This document shows positions 7,434-16,356 of a DNA stretch of 54,647 bases, one piece after another; positions within the stretch are counted from its first letter, which is position 1, and the number at the start of each line of letters is the position of its first letter. Under the pieces are notes generated by a model. That model saw only the letters and a list, made by a program, of their open reading frames with translations. It ran no database searches and had not been told where the DNA came from. A program made the translations under genes and the position numbers. This DNA comes from Verrucomicrobia subdivision 3 bacterium UBA693 (GTDB lineage: Bacteria > Verrucomicrobiota > Verrucomicrobiia > Limisphaerales > UBA8199), in NCBI GenBank assembly GCA_002298785.1, contig DBMR01000062.1, positions 1-54,647 on the forward strand, in the 5' to 3' direction.

Positions 7434-10046
7434 GTGGTGAATTGCTTTCCCGTCCCGGCGAATGCGCCTATCTTCTTTGTCGTGACGAATTTCGGCTCAG
7501 AGTTGGCAGCCTTGACCACCCTGCAACAGGTAACCGTGCCGGACCTGTGGCAGCAGCAGGCTATTAGCGCGCTGCGCTCCGGGCAGGACGTGGTGGTACA
7601 GGCTCCCACGGGCGCCGGCAAAACCCTGATCTTCGAGCTGTGGTCCAACCAGGGCAAAAACCGGGGTCAAGCCATTTACACCGTACCCACCCGAGCTTTG
7701 GCAAATGACAAATTGGCGGAATGGCGCGGGCGCGGATGGAACGTTGGCATCGCCACCGGCGATTTGGCAGAGAACCTGGACGCCCCAGTCCTCGTCGCCA
7801 CCCTCGAGACCCAGAAGAACCGCCTAATCCGAGGCGATGGCCCTGCCCTGCTCGTAGTGGATGAATATCAAATGCTCAGCGATCCCGATCGGGGCCTGAA
7901 TTATGAATTGGCGATCGCGCTGGCGCCGGCTCACACCCAATTGCTGTTGCTCAGTGGCAGCGTGGCCAATCCACAGGATGTGGTGCGCTGGCTGCAACGA
8001 CTCGGCCGCTCCGCGGTGTTGATCCGTCACGACCTGCGACCGGTGCCTCTCGAGGAGGTGCATGCGCAGTCCCTGAGTTTTCACCTGCCTCCCGAAATCC
8101 GGGGATACTGGCCTCGCTTGGTCGCCAAAGCCCTCGCGGAAGATCTGGGACCGATCCTGATTTTTGCCCCCCGCCGCCAGGCTGCCGAAGCCATGGCCGG
8201 CGAATTGTCCCGCCAATTGCCCAACCCTAATCCGCTGCAACTCACGCCGGAACAGCGATTGATCGCGGGGGAAAACCTGACCCGGCTCCTCAAGACGCGA
8301 GTGACGTATCATCACAGCGGCCTGAGTTACGGCGCTCGAGCCGGGGTCATTGAGCCGTTGGCCAAGGCCGGTCAATTGCGCGTGGTGGTCGCTACCATGG
8401 GCCTGGCGGCGGGGATCAATTTCTCCCTGCGCAGCGTGGCCCTGGCCGGGGAATCCTACCGGCGCGAAGAAACCGAACAACTGCTCCGGGCGGATGAGCT
8501 GCTGCAAATGTTTGGCCGTGCCGGCCGACGGGGTCTCGATGAAACGGGCTTCGTGCTGATAACCGCCAACGAATTGCGGTTGATGGATGGACATCCCGGA
8601 CACTTATCACGGAGCCGTGCGGTGGATTGGGCTGCTTTATTGGGAATCATGGCCGCAGCCGCCGAAAATCGGCGCGATCCGTTTCGCGATGCCGTCCAGG
8701 CCCAGGAACGACTGTTCACCACCAAAACCATCGTGCTCGGCGTCGAGGAATCCCTCCGCCACCCCGAAGTTCCCTGCGGCTTGCACACCGATTCGGAGCG
8801 AGCTCGACACGTGCGAAAACGCTTCCGCGAAATGCTGAATAGCCAGGGGGAATGGGAACCCATCCGGGAAACTCACTCGCGGCCTCTCCGAGAAATCCTG
8901 ACACCGCAACCCCCGACAACTTCACCCCCCACTCCGGCAGTCGATCCCGGTCGTGAAGCTGCATCGGCAACAACACCGGGTGGAACGGCCTCGCCTCAGC
9001 CGCCCCGATTGTTCCCCGCGCTGGCCTGCGCCGCTGCAGTGGAAAAAGCCGGTCAAGGTGCCCTCTGTATCGTGGCCGAGGAAAACGGTCTTCCCGTTTA
9101 CGGCCGAGCCTCGACTGTGGCCGACCGATTGGAGGGTGGAAAAGTATTGCTGGCGAAGTGGGCGCGACGTCTCACGAACTGGAACGGACGCCAGGTCAGC
9201 GACCAGGTTTGGCTGGAGCAACTGCGCCCGCTCCTGGGAGAAAAGCTCGCGCTGCAGAAAACCCCGGTGCTGCGCTATGTCGATGACGGCCTCCGCATTT
9301 TGGCCATCACGAGTGTTGCCGATTTGACCCAACGGGTGCCGGTAGACCGGCATGGAGTGGCCATCTGGAAACCTCTCGAACGCGAGGTGCTTCCCTCGGA
9401 TTGCGCGGCGTGCCCGCTGGTTTCGATTTGCGCCGAACTCCCTACCTCCACCGGGGTGGCTCTAGTCTGGCGCCGACTGGGCCTGATCAACGTCAGCGGT
9501 GTGCCTACTCGACGCGGTCGCGTGGTCAGCTTCTTCTCCCAGGGCGACGGACTGGCCCTGGCCGCAGCGCTCGAAGACGAATCCTACCTCCTCACGGATT
9601 TGGTCTATGACCTCGCAAACCTCGACGGTGGATTTCGCTTCTGCGGGGATGAAAACCGTTGGGGCGGACGCCTCGCTGAGGTGTGCCGCCGATGCTACGG
9701 GCTCCAAAGCGTTCCGGGCTATCTCGAAAATGGGATGCCCACGAAATACGGCGCGGGAGCCGAGCAAATCGTCGCCGCCGTGCACAAAGATCCGGGCGCG
9801 AGGCACGCGTGGGTTTCCGACTTGCTGGGCATCGGGGATATCGATCGGGCCATTATCGAATGGCGAAGTCTCCTTCGGCAGATTGCCCATGCGCCGCCGC
9901 TGCCTTGGGAACGCTGGCTGGCATTGCAGCAGCTCGCCAAAAACCTCCTGAACGAAACTGAGTCCCCCACTCTCTCCGCCCTCCCACCGCTTGATTTCAG
10001 TCAGACTCGCCGGGTGGACCATCGCCTGATCCTGCGCCGGCATTGA
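7434..10046 (+). CDS. Ski2-like DEAD/DEAH-box helicase with C-terminal Cys cluster
   Basis: ATP-dependent helicase of superfamily 2. Walker A is APTGAGKT (57-64), motif II is DEYQ (143-146) instead of DExH, motif III is SGS, and motif VI QMFGRAGRRG (358-367) is of the Ski2/Hel308 kind. The helicase core ends near residue 450; a Pro-rich linker (about 490-530) leads to a C-terminal domain of about 340 residues that I do not recognise. It holds CAACPLVSIC (C657, C660, C666), the CX2CX5C spacing of iron-sulfur staples in Cas4/AddB-type nucleases, and a later CGDE...CRRC group. The GTG start at 7434 is uncertain; GTG at 7482 also fits. Monocistronic by context. Substrate unknown. Confidence 0.8.
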   Translation: MVNCFPVPANAPIFFVVTNFGSELAALTTLQQVTVPDLWQQQAISALRSGQDVVVQAPTGAGKTLIFELWSNQGKNRGQAIYTVPTRALANDKLAEWRGRGWNVGIATGDLAENLDAPVLVATLETQKNRLIRGDGPALLVVDEYQMLSDPDRGLNYELAIALAPAHTQLLLLSGSVANPQDVVRWLQRLGRSAVLIRHDLRPVPLEEVHAQSLSFHLPPEIRGYWPRLVAKALAEDLGPILIFAPRRQAAEAMAGELSRQLPNPNPLQLTPEQRLIAGENLTRLLKTRVTYHHSGLSYGARAGVIEPLAKAGQLRVVVATMGLAAGINFSLRSVALAGESYRREETEQLLRADELLQMFGRAGRRGLDETGFVLITANELRLMDGHPGHLSRSRAVDWAALLGIMAAAAENRRDPFRDAVQAQERLFTTKTIVLGVEESLRHPEVPCGLHTDSERARHVRKRFREMLNSQGEWEPIRETHSRPLREILTPQPPTTSPPTPAVDPGREAASATTPGGTASPQPPRLFPALACAAAVEKAGQGALCIVAEENGLPVYGRASTVADRLEGGKVLLAKWARRLTNWNGRQVSDQVWLEQLRPLLGEKLALQKTPVLRYVDDGLRILAITSVADLTQRVPVDRHGVAIWKPLEREVLPSDCAACPLVSICAELPTSTGVALVWRRLGLINVSGVPTRRGRVVSFFSQGDGLALAAALEDESYLLTDLVYDLANLDGGFRFCGDENRWGGRLAEVCRRCYGLQSVPGYLENGMPTKYGAGAEQIVAAVHKDPGARHAWVSDLLGIGDIDRAIIEWRSLLRQIAHAPPLPWERWLALQQLAKNLLNETESPTLSALPPLDFSQTRRVDHRLILRRH

Positions 10047-10135
10047 GTCCCGGCGCCACGCTGATTCCGCTGCGTGCGGACAATCGCAGTAATAAGACAT
10101 GATACTGCATCCAATTATTAGGCCTAAATCTCCCG

Positions 10136-10164
10136 TTGACGCCGCGATTTCCCTCGGCTAGTAT
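10136..10164 (+). promoter_or_regulatory. promoter of the CHRD protein gene
   Basis: TTGACG (10136-10141), exactly 17 bases, then TAGTAT (10159-10164). Transcription would start near 10171. An AAGGA ribosome site at 10191-10195 follows, 5 bases before a TTG and 11 before the ATG. Confidence 0.6.
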
Positions 10165-10206
10165 ATCGGTGTTATCCCAAGAACGAGATCAAGGACTCTA
10201 TTGCGT

Positions 10207-10722
10207 ATGAAAACACGTTGCTTATCAATGGCTAGCGCGCTGGTCTTATTAGGGGACGTGGCTGGCGCACAAACCACCTTCGAAGCGTTCCTCACTGGTT
10301 TGGGAGAAAACCCGCCGAATGCCTCGCCGGGCTCCGGCATAGGGACCGTGGTATTGAATGCGGCGCAGAATCAAATCACGGTTGATGAAAGTTGGTCGGG
10401 CTTGACCGCCCCCGCCACCGCCTCCCACATCCACGGACCAGGTGGCGCAGGCACCAACGCTGCGGTGCTCTTCCCGTTCGGCAGCGTGCCGTCGGTCACC
10501 GCTGGCGCCATCCCCGAGCAGACCTTTGCGATTACGCCAACGCAGGTTAGCTACCTCTTCTCCGGGTACCTGTACTTTAACGTCCACTCGTCCACTTTCC
10601 CGGGCGGAGAAATTCGCGGGCAGATTCTTCTCGTTCCCGAGCCGACTACTGCCTCGTTGCTGGGCCTCGGGCTCATCGCCGCAGCCTGGCGCTTCCGTAA
10701 GGGCCGCGACCCAGGCCCCTGA
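10207..10722 (+). CDS. exported CHRD-domain protein with PEP-CTERM tail
   Basis: A 171-residue secreted protein. Residues 1-21 form a signal peptide (MKTRCLSMASALVLL...AGA). The middle is a CHRD domain, a beta-rich fold first seen in chordin, with the SHIHGPGGAG and FNVHSSTFPGGEIRGQ elements. The end is a PEP-CTERM sorting tail: VPEP motif, hydrophobic stretch, then basic RFRKGR, normally cut and anchored by an exosortase. No exosortase is in this window. The start could be the TTG at 10201, better spaced from the AAGGA site; I use the ATG. Role unknown, probably surface or matrix. Confidence 0.85.
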   Translation: MKTRCLSMASALVLLGDVAGAQTTFEAFLTGLGENPPNASPGSGIGTVVLNAAQNQITVDESWSGLTAPATASHIHGPGGAGTNAAVLFPFGSVPSVTAGAIPEQTFAITPTQVSYLFSGYLYFNVHSSTFPGGEIRGQILLVPEPTTASLLGLGLIAAAWRFRKGRDPGP

Positions 10723-10789
10723 CCGCAGCGGATCCAGGGCGACACGAACCCTGGTGGCCATTGATCGCGAGCGTTGTAGGCTTTATAGC

Positions 10790-10815
10790 AAAAAGGCGGG
10801 CCTACCTGGCCCGCC
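10790..10815 (-). terminator. rho-independent terminator of pnp
   Basis: On the minus strand GGCGGGCC, loop AGGTA, GGCCCGCC is followed by TTTTT. It lies just past the pnp stop. Confidence 0.85.
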
Positions 10816-10836
10816 TATTCTTGATTGATTGGCTTT

Positions 10837-13155
10837 TTACCGGGGAGGACGCGAATCCCGACGTCGGTCGCCCCCGCGGTCACCACCACGGTCGCCGCCG
10901 CGTTCGCGGCGCTCGGGGCGTTCCCGAGGCGGTCGATCGCCACGGTCGCCACCCGACTGCTGATCCTGGGGTTGACCCTCGGCGCTCGGAGCGCCTTCGC
11001 TGCCTTCAGGCCGCGGGGCGCCGGCTTCGCCGCCACCCATTTCCGCGTCGCGCTCAGCCATGGCCGCCTTGCGGGACAGGCGCACCCGACCTTTTTCGTC
11101 GACTCCGAGGCACTTGACCCAGATTTCGTCTCCCATTTTGACGATGTCCTCGGTCTGCTTGACCCGGAAGTTCGCCAATTCGGAGATATGCACCAGGCCA
11201 TCCTTGCCCGGCAGGAATTCGACAAACGCGCCGAAATCCTTGATCGTGACCACACGCCCACGATAAATCTTGCCCACTTCGGCTTCGGCAGTCATACCCA
11301 TGATGGCGTCGCGGGCGATCTTCATGCCCTCTTCGCTCACCGAGTAAACGTTCACCGTGCCGTCGTCTTCGATGTTAATTTCGCAGCCGGATTCCTCGAC
11401 GAGCTTCTTGATGTTCTTGCCGCCAGGCCCGATCAGCGCACCAATCTTCTCCGGGTTGATCTTGAGCGTTTCAATGCGCGGCGCGTATTTGCTCAGTTCC
11501 TTGCGCGGTTCGGCCAGGGTCTTGGCCATCTCCGCCAGCACGTGCAGGCGGGCCACGCGCGCTTTCTCCACCGTCTCCGTCATGATCTTGAGCGGGAGCC
11601 CGGGCAATTTGAGATCAAGCTGGAAACCGGTAATGCCTTTTTCGGTCCCTGCGATCTTGCAGTCCATGTCGCAGAAAGCGTCTTCCCACCCGATGATATC
11701 GGTGAGCAGCTTGTAGTTGGTGATCGCATGCGTCGCATCGTGCTCGGTGCAGATGCCGATGCTGATGCCGCCCACTGGACGGATCATCGGCACCCCGGCG
11801 TCCATCATCGCCAGGCAACCGCCGCAGACCGTCGCCATCGAACTGGAGCCGTTGGACTCCGTAATCTCGCTGGTCACACGGATCGAGTAAGGGTAGGAAG
11901 CGGTCGGCACCATCGGTTCGAGCGAACGCTCGGCCAAGGCCCCGTGCCCGATTTCGCGGCGGCCCGGGCCGCTGATGCGTCCGGTCTCACCGACGGAATA
12001 ATTCGGGAAGCTGTAATGCAGGATGAACTTCTTCTCGCTGGCGCCACCGGTGTAGGAGTCAAATTCCTGGGCGTCTTCGCCAGTGCCGAGAGTGCAAAGC
12101 GCCAGCGCCTGGGTTTCACCGCGTTGGAACAATGAGGAACCATGGGCGCGCGGCAGCAGGCTCACTTCGCTGCTGATGGGGCGCACGGATTCAAAATCGC
12201 GGCCATCGAGGCGCTTGCCCTGATTCATGATCAGGCCACGCACGGTTTCCTTTTGAATGTAGTAAAAGGCATCCTTCAGCACGAACTCCGTTACCTTTTC
12301 CGGGCCGAACTTCTCCACCAACTTCTTGCCGACTTCCTCGGAGATGGCGGCCACGGCGGCTTCGCGGGCGAGTTTGCCGGGCGTCAGCAGCGCGGCGACC
12401 ATGCGGTCTCCGGCCAGGCTCTTGGCTTCCTTGAGGATTTCCTCGGGAACGATTGTCAGCGTGATCTGGCGCTTGGGTTTATTGACGCGGGCGGCGAGAT
12501 CCTTCTGCGCGGCGATAATGGGCTGGATGGCTTCCTGGCCGAATTGCAGCGAGGCATTGAAATCGGCTTCCGGCAATTCCTTGGCGGAGCCTTCAAACAT
12601 GATCAAATCGCGCTCGTTGCCGACGTAAACCAGGTCGAGATCGCTTTCAGCCATCTCGGAGTGGGTCGGGTTGGCGATGAACTTACCGTTTACCCGGCCG
12701 ACGCGGACCGCGCCGATTGGCCCGGCCCAGGGAATGTCTGAGACCATGAGGGCAGCCGACGCGCCCACAAGGGAGAGCATATCGGGATCGTTTTCGCCGT
12801 CAGCGCTGAGCACGACGCTCTGCACCTGCACTTCGTTATACCAACCCCGCGGGAACAGCGGGCGAATGGGACGATCGATCAGGCGCGAGGTCAGGATTTC
12901 CTTTTCCGTCGGACGCCCTTCGCGCTTGAAATAGCCACCGGGGAACTTGCCCGCAGCGGCGGCTTTTTCGCGGTAGTCGACCGTGAGCGGGAAGAAATCC
13001 TGCCCGGCCTTGGCTTTGGTGGCGCCGACAGCGGCCACAATAACAATAGTTTCGCCCATCTGGACGGTTACCGCACCGTCAGCTTGTTTGGCGAGTTTCC
13101 CGGTTTCGATCGTGAGTTGTTTGTCCCCGAGTGAGACGCTTATTTTTTCTGGCAT
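10837..13155 (-). CDS. pnp: polynucleotide phosphorylase
   Basis: 3'-5' exoribonuclease that phosphorolyses RNA and works in mRNA decay. The 772 residues show two RNase PH-like cores (the second with the SNGSSSMATVCGG segment), a KH domain (KIGALIGPGGKNIKKLVEESG) and an S1 domain (GKIYRGRVVTIKDFGAFVEF). After the S1 domain comes a tail of about 65 residues rich in Gly, Arg, Asp and Pro, with repeats such as RGGDRGGD; such tails are often disordered and bind RNA or partners. It follows rpsO by about 200 bases on the same strand, the classic rpsO-pnp arrangement. Confidence 0.97.
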   Translation of the reverse strand: MPEKISVSLGDKQLTIETGKLAKQADGAVTVQMGETIVIVAAVGATKAKAGQDFFPLTVDYREKAAAAGKFPGGYFKREGRPTEKEILTSRLIDRPIRPLFPRGWYNEVQVQSVVLSADGENDPDMLSLVGASAALMVSDIPWAGPIGAVRVGRVNGKFIANPTHSEMAESDLDLVYVGNERDLIMFEGSAKELPEADFNASLQFGQEAIQPIIAAQKDLAARVNKPKRQITLTIVPEEILKEAKSLAGDRMVAALLTPGKLAREAAVAAISEEVGKKLVEKFGPEKVTEFVLKDAFYYIQKETVRGLIMNQGKRLDGRDFESVRPISSEVSLLPRAHGSSLFQRGETQALALCTLGTGEDAQEFDSYTGGASEKKFILHYSFPNYSVGETGRISGPGRREIGHGALAERSLEPMVPTASYPYSIRVTSEITESNGSSSMATVCGGCLAMMDAGVPMIRPVGGISIGICTEHDATHAITNYKLLTDIIGWEDAFCDMDCKIAGTEKGITGFQLDLKLPGLPLKIMTETVEKARVARLHVLAEMAKTLAEPRKELSKYAPRIETLKINPEKIGALIGPGGKNIKKLVEESGCEINIEDDGTVNVYSVSEEGMKIARDAIMGMTAEAEVGKIYRGRVVTIKDFGAFVEFLPGKDGLVHISELANFRVKQTEDIVKMGDEIWVKCLGVDEKGRVRLSRKAAMAERDAEMGGGEAGAPRPEGSEGAPSAEGQPQDQQSGGDRGDRPPRERPERRERGGDRGGDRGGDRRRDSRPPR

Positions 13156-13316
13156 ATAGTAGTCCGACCGCTGCCTCCGAGGAACTTCCCTCAGCCTCGA
13201 AAGAACTCGAGGTTGAACGAAATTACCCAGGGGCAGCGGAGCATTTGGTTACGCGAGTTAAAGAAAGACTGCCGAACCGCTCGCGATGGACGGTCCGGCT
13301 CAATAGAATACGAACG

Positions 13317-13349
13317 AGCCTGCCACAGGTTCCTGATGGAACAGGCTCA
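13317..13349 (-). promoter_or_regulatory. hairpin between rpsO and pnp
   Basis: GAGCCTG (13317-13323) pairs with CAGGCTC (13343-13349), with an inner GTTCC/GGAAC stem. In other bacteria a stem-loop here is an RNase III processing site or attenuator in pnp autoregulation. No T run follows, so a full terminator is unlikely. Role is inferred from position. Confidence 0.4.
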
Positions 13350-13356
13350 TTCCAAA

Positions 13357-13614
13357 TTACTTGCGCAGCTTGAGCTTCTTGGTGATCGCCTGGTAGCGAT
13401 TCGCGTCCACGGTGTGCAGGTAATCCAGCAAACGACGGCGCTGCCCGACCATCATCAGCAAACCACGGCGTGAGCTATGGTCTTTTACGTTCTTTTGCAG
13501 ATGATCCGTCAAATGATTAATCCGCTGTGTCAACAGCGCTACCTGAACATCCGCTGAACCGGTGTCCCGCTCGTGCAACTTAAAATCGCTAATCGTCTTC
13601 GTTTTGGCTTCCAT
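13357..13614 (-). CDS. rpsO: 30S ribosomal protein S15
   Basis: Primary 16S rRNA-binding protein, 85 residues. The core DFKLHERDTGSADVQVALLTQRINHLTDHL and SSRRGLLMMVGQRRRLLDYL are typical S15. The ATG at 13614 (MEAKTKT) is the family-like start, 7 residues inside a longer frame. Followed by pnp. Confidence 0.96.
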   Translation of the reverse strand: MEAKTKTISDFKLHERDTGSADVQVALLTQRINHLTDHLQKNVKDHSSRRGLLMMVGQRRRLLDYLHTVDANRYQAITKKLKLRK

Positions 13615-13658
13615 ACTTTCTCTGCGTCTTGTCAATTCCTCGTCAATATAGGCGGGGG

Positions 13659-13687
13659 ATAGTAGTTTTCCTGTGGAAAACTGTAAA
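13659..13687 (-). promoter_or_regulatory. rpsO promoter with a palindromic spacer
   Basis: On the minus strand TTTACA (13687-13682), 17 bases and TACTAT (13664-13659) form a good sigma-70 promoter about 45 bases before rpsO. The 17-base spacer is itself a perfect inverted repeat, GTTTTCC ACA GGAAAAC (13665-13681), which looks like an operator. Confidence 0.55.
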
Positions 13688-13789
13688 GTCTTTTGTTTTG
13701 CCGTTTACGGCACCCGAAAATTTCGATGCCAAGCTCCTTTGAGCGCATAGCCCCCCTGGTGGTTGACCGAACCCAGATCCCTAAACCCT

Positions 13790-14191
13790 TCAAACCAGGT
13801 TTCGCCCCACCCCAAACACCACCAGGACCACCAGCAGAATCCACCACCAGGCCGGCCGAACCTCAGGCAACTGCCGATGCCGCACCCAACCCCAAATCAT
13901 CCACCCGACCCAGACCAAAAAGAACGGTCCAACCAGCGGCACTATCGGGTTGAGACGAAACGACTCCCCTACCCGGCAATGCAGCAACTCGTGGGCGGCA
14001 CGCAAGCCCCCGCATCCCGGACAGGCCCATCCGGTTAATTTCCGAAAGTAGCATTGGGGATAAAAGCCGTGGCGGGCAGGATCAAAAACAAAAAGCACCA
14101 TCGTACCGACCAGAATCGCCAATGCGCAAGCCCACATCCATCGCGGTAGGCGACGGGCAGGCGGCGACAGACGCGGCGGATTGCAGGTCAT
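13790..14191 (-). CDS. DUF2752 family membrane protein
   Basis: 133 residues with three membrane segments (about 20-37, 83-103, 113-131). The family signature is clear: FDP, then P-x-C-x-F-x-x-L-TGWACPGCGGLRA (about 51-65) and the later NPIVPL. The TG..CPGCG..R cysteines are conserved in DUF2752 and may bind metal or form a disulphide. The function is unknown. It lies beside a glycolipid glycosyltransferase on the same strand, 66 bases downstream of it. Confidence 0.85.
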   Translation of the reverse strand: MTCNPPRLSPPARRLPRWMWACALAILVGTMVLFVFDPARHGFYPQCYFRKLTGWACPGCGGLRAAHELLHCRVGESFRLNPIVPLVGPFFLVWVGWMIWGWVRHRQLPEVRPAWWWILLVVLVVFGVGRNLV

Positions 14192-14257
14192 GTGAAATCA
14201 GCGGCCCCTCCAGGATAATCCCCGGTCCCGGAATTATCCCAACCGGGCCTGGGCAGT

Positions 14258-15394
14258 TTAAGCAGTAGCACCCAAACGCTGCACCACTTCCCGGCAAATT
14301 TGCCGGGCGGCATCCGGTCGTCCCAGAGCCTTCGCGGCCTTGCTCAACCCGGCCAGGTGCGGTCCCTGCAACACTTCTTCGAGTTTGTAGGGGATGTCCA
14401 CGACACGGTTCACTTTTGCGGCGGCGCCGCGTTCCAGCAGAAAATCACTGTTGGCGGCCTCCTGCCCGGGAATGGGATTCACGATCAGCAATGGACGTCC
14501 CACGGCCAGGGCTTCCGAACTCGTCAACCCTCCGGGTTTGGTGACCACTAAACTCGCCAGGTTCATCAACTCGTGCATGTTGTCTGCAAACCCGAGCACT
14601 TTCACCGGGTGCCGGTAATCCCGAGTCGCTAAATCGGCCCGCAACTCGGTATTGCGCCCGCTCACCACCACGATTTGAAACTCGGCATTGACCTTGTCCA
14701 TTTCCACCAAAATCTCCGCCACCGGCCCCATGCCGAAGCCGCCGCTCAGCACCAGCAGGATTGGCAAATCATCCCGCAACCCCATCCGGCGGCGCACTTC
14801 CCCGGCGTTGATGGTCGCAGAAAATCGTCCACCGATCGGGATGCCGGTTGGCACGATCGTTTCCTTCCGGGCGCCACGCGCCTGCAACCGTGCCCCCGTC
14901 GCCTCGTGCGCCACGCAATACAAGTCCACGCAGGGATCCATCCACAAAGCGTGCGCTTCAAAATCCGTAACTACACTGGCCACAAACGGACGCCGGGCCG
15001 CGTTGCGTTCTGCTTCGTCTGCACGGATCAGGCCCAGGGTCTCCAAGGGCAGGTAGTGCGTGCACAGCACGGCGTCGAAATTGCCCTTCTCCAACTGCCG
15101 CCGGAACTTGGAGCGGGATTGACTCGGGAAGAGTCGTCGCACCTTGGCGAGTTTCCTCGCCAGCGACGGGTCGTCGGTAACCTTGAACACCATCCCCCAC
15201 AGTTCCGGAGCGCGGTCGGCGAACCGGATATACCCTTCGGAGTAAACCCGCCGGTGCATCGCGGTGAAAAACTGGAGCAAATCCCACTTCTGCACTTGGT
15301 CACCGGGACGCTCGGCTTTCCAGGCCTCTTCAAGAGCGGCAGCGGCAGCCAGGTGCCCACCGCCCGCAGTCACTGTGGCAATCAGGATACGCAT
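14258..15394 (-). CDS. MGDG synthase/UgtP-like glycosyltransferase
   Basis: GT28-type transferase, probably adding a sugar from a UDP or GDP donor to diacylglycerol on the inner membrane face. The N terminus MRILIATVTAGGGHLAAA contains the GGGH loop shared by MurG, MGDG synthase and UgtP; the N-terminal domain (to about 165) matches the MGDG_synth region, and the C-terminal nucleotide-sugar site has TKPGGLTSSEALAVGRPLL (near 300-318) and PGQE. The start at 15394 fits the family; the frame extends to 15451. MurG itself is less likely because of the long lipid-type N-terminal domain. Sugar and acceptor cannot be told from sequence. Confidence 0.85.
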   Translation of the reverse strand: MRILIATVTAGGGHLAAAAALEEAWKAERPGDQVQKWDLLQFFTAMHRRVYSEGYIRFADRAPELWGMVFKVTDDPSLARKLAKVRRLFPSQSRSKFRRQLEKGNFDAVLCTHYLPLETLGLIRADEAERNAARRPFVASVVTDFEAHALWMDPCVDLYCVAHEATGARLQARGARKETIVPTGIPIGGRFSATINAGEVRRRMGLRDDLPILLVLSGGFGMGPVAEILVEMDKVNAEFQIVVVSGRNTELRADLATRDYRHPVKVLGFADNMHELMNLASLVVTKPGGLTSSEALAVGRPLLIVNPIPGQEAANSDFLLERGAAAKVNRVVDIPYKLEEVLQGPHLAGLSKAAKALGRPDAARQICREVVQRLGATA

Positions 15395-15677
15395 GTGTGC
15401 GAAGCCTAAAACCCGCGTTTGGTTTGTCCAGCAGAATGCTCCAGGACACAAGTCTCGCGGCGCCCGCCAACCGGGGATTCGACCCGGGCGATTTCAGGGC
15501 ACGCCGGCCCGGGGCCGGCAATCCGGTCCTTGAACCCATGATCTAATGAATATTCAGGCCTATTTCGCGTCCAGAGGATTCAATGATTCAATGCCGCCCC
15601 TTGACGAGCTCGCTCCTGATAATCGCGGGTCGTCTGGGATCACCTTGGGAACCGTAAGTTCCGCAGACGTTCAAACG

Positions 15678-16154
15678 TCAGGCCACGAAGGCCGGTAGCT
15701 GTCCGTCGATGCTGCCCGAAAACAGCTCAGCCTTGGTGCTGACTCGCTCCAACGTCAACCACCGGCGCGAGGAGTAAAAGTAGACGTTCATCTGGCCGCC
15801 TTTGCTCGGGATCACGTGGACGTTGTCGAAGTCAAAGTCCGGCGGTATCAATCGTGGATAATTGTAGTCGTCTTTGGTGTTGCCGATAAAAAACACCTTG
15901 GTGATGGGCCGGTGGGCGGCCGCCACGAATTGATCCATCTTCTGTTTCACGCGGAGGCCGTTGACCTCCGGTTGCAAGTTGGCCCCGTAGCCGATATGCC
16001 CGCCCACGAGGTAATTGCCTTCCAGCAGATAGGTTATCGAGAGACAGCTATCTACGTTGGGATAGAACAGGGTATTATACGGCCCCACATCGACCGCTTC
16101 GAAATACTCGCTTTTGTTGGGTGCCGCGACTTTCTCTGCACACGTAATGATCAT
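15678..16154 (-). CDS. unrecognised protein, possible CheD/CNF-like fold
   Basis: 158 residues, no signal peptide or membrane segment. A good ribosome site (AAAGGA, 6 bases before ATG) supports expression. I do not recognise the family. The segment DSCLSITYLLEGNYLVGGHIGYG (about 35-57) places Cys37 and His53 sixteen residues apart around a beta hairpin, much like the catalytic Cys-His pair of CheD deamidases (17 apart in T. maritima CheD) and CNF1-type toxins (15 apart). The C-terminal part (KVFFIGN...VHVIPSKGGQMNVYFY) also recalls the CheD GG-turn and final strand. No chemotaxis gene is nearby. Deamidase activity is inference only. Confidence 0.7.
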   Translation of the reverse strand: MIITCAEKVAAPNKSEYFEAVDVGPYNTLFYPNVDSCLSITYLLEGNYLVGGHIGYGANLQPEVNGLRVKQKMDQFVAAAHRPITKVFFIGNTKDDYNYPRLIPPDFDFDNVHVIPSKGGQMNVYFYSSRRWLTLERVSTKAELFSGSIDGQLPAFVA

Positions 16155-16356
16155 GTTGATTCCTTTCTCTCAGCACGGAGAACGCCAGCCATGGAGTCAC
16201 GCCCCCAATGTAGCTCTACACTGGGCCTTTTTTCAAGTCGCACTATAGTAATATTGTCTTATTTAAATAATGCAGGGAAGTTGGCGATTTGGGCATTGCC
16301 GGGCGGAGCGGCTTCTGCTTGCATTGGCCATTATGACACCGGGTCTGCTTTGCTGG

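Noticed and set aside
10825..12135. Long plus-strand frame (436 codons) antisense to pnp
   Set aside because: Product is His/Arg/Asp-rich low-complexity with no motif; it is the usual mirror frame of a GC-rich gene, and pnp is certain.
13632..13847. 71-codon minus-strand frame between DUF2752 gene and rpsO
   Set aside because: Overlaps the DUF2752 3' end and the rpsO promoter; no motif.
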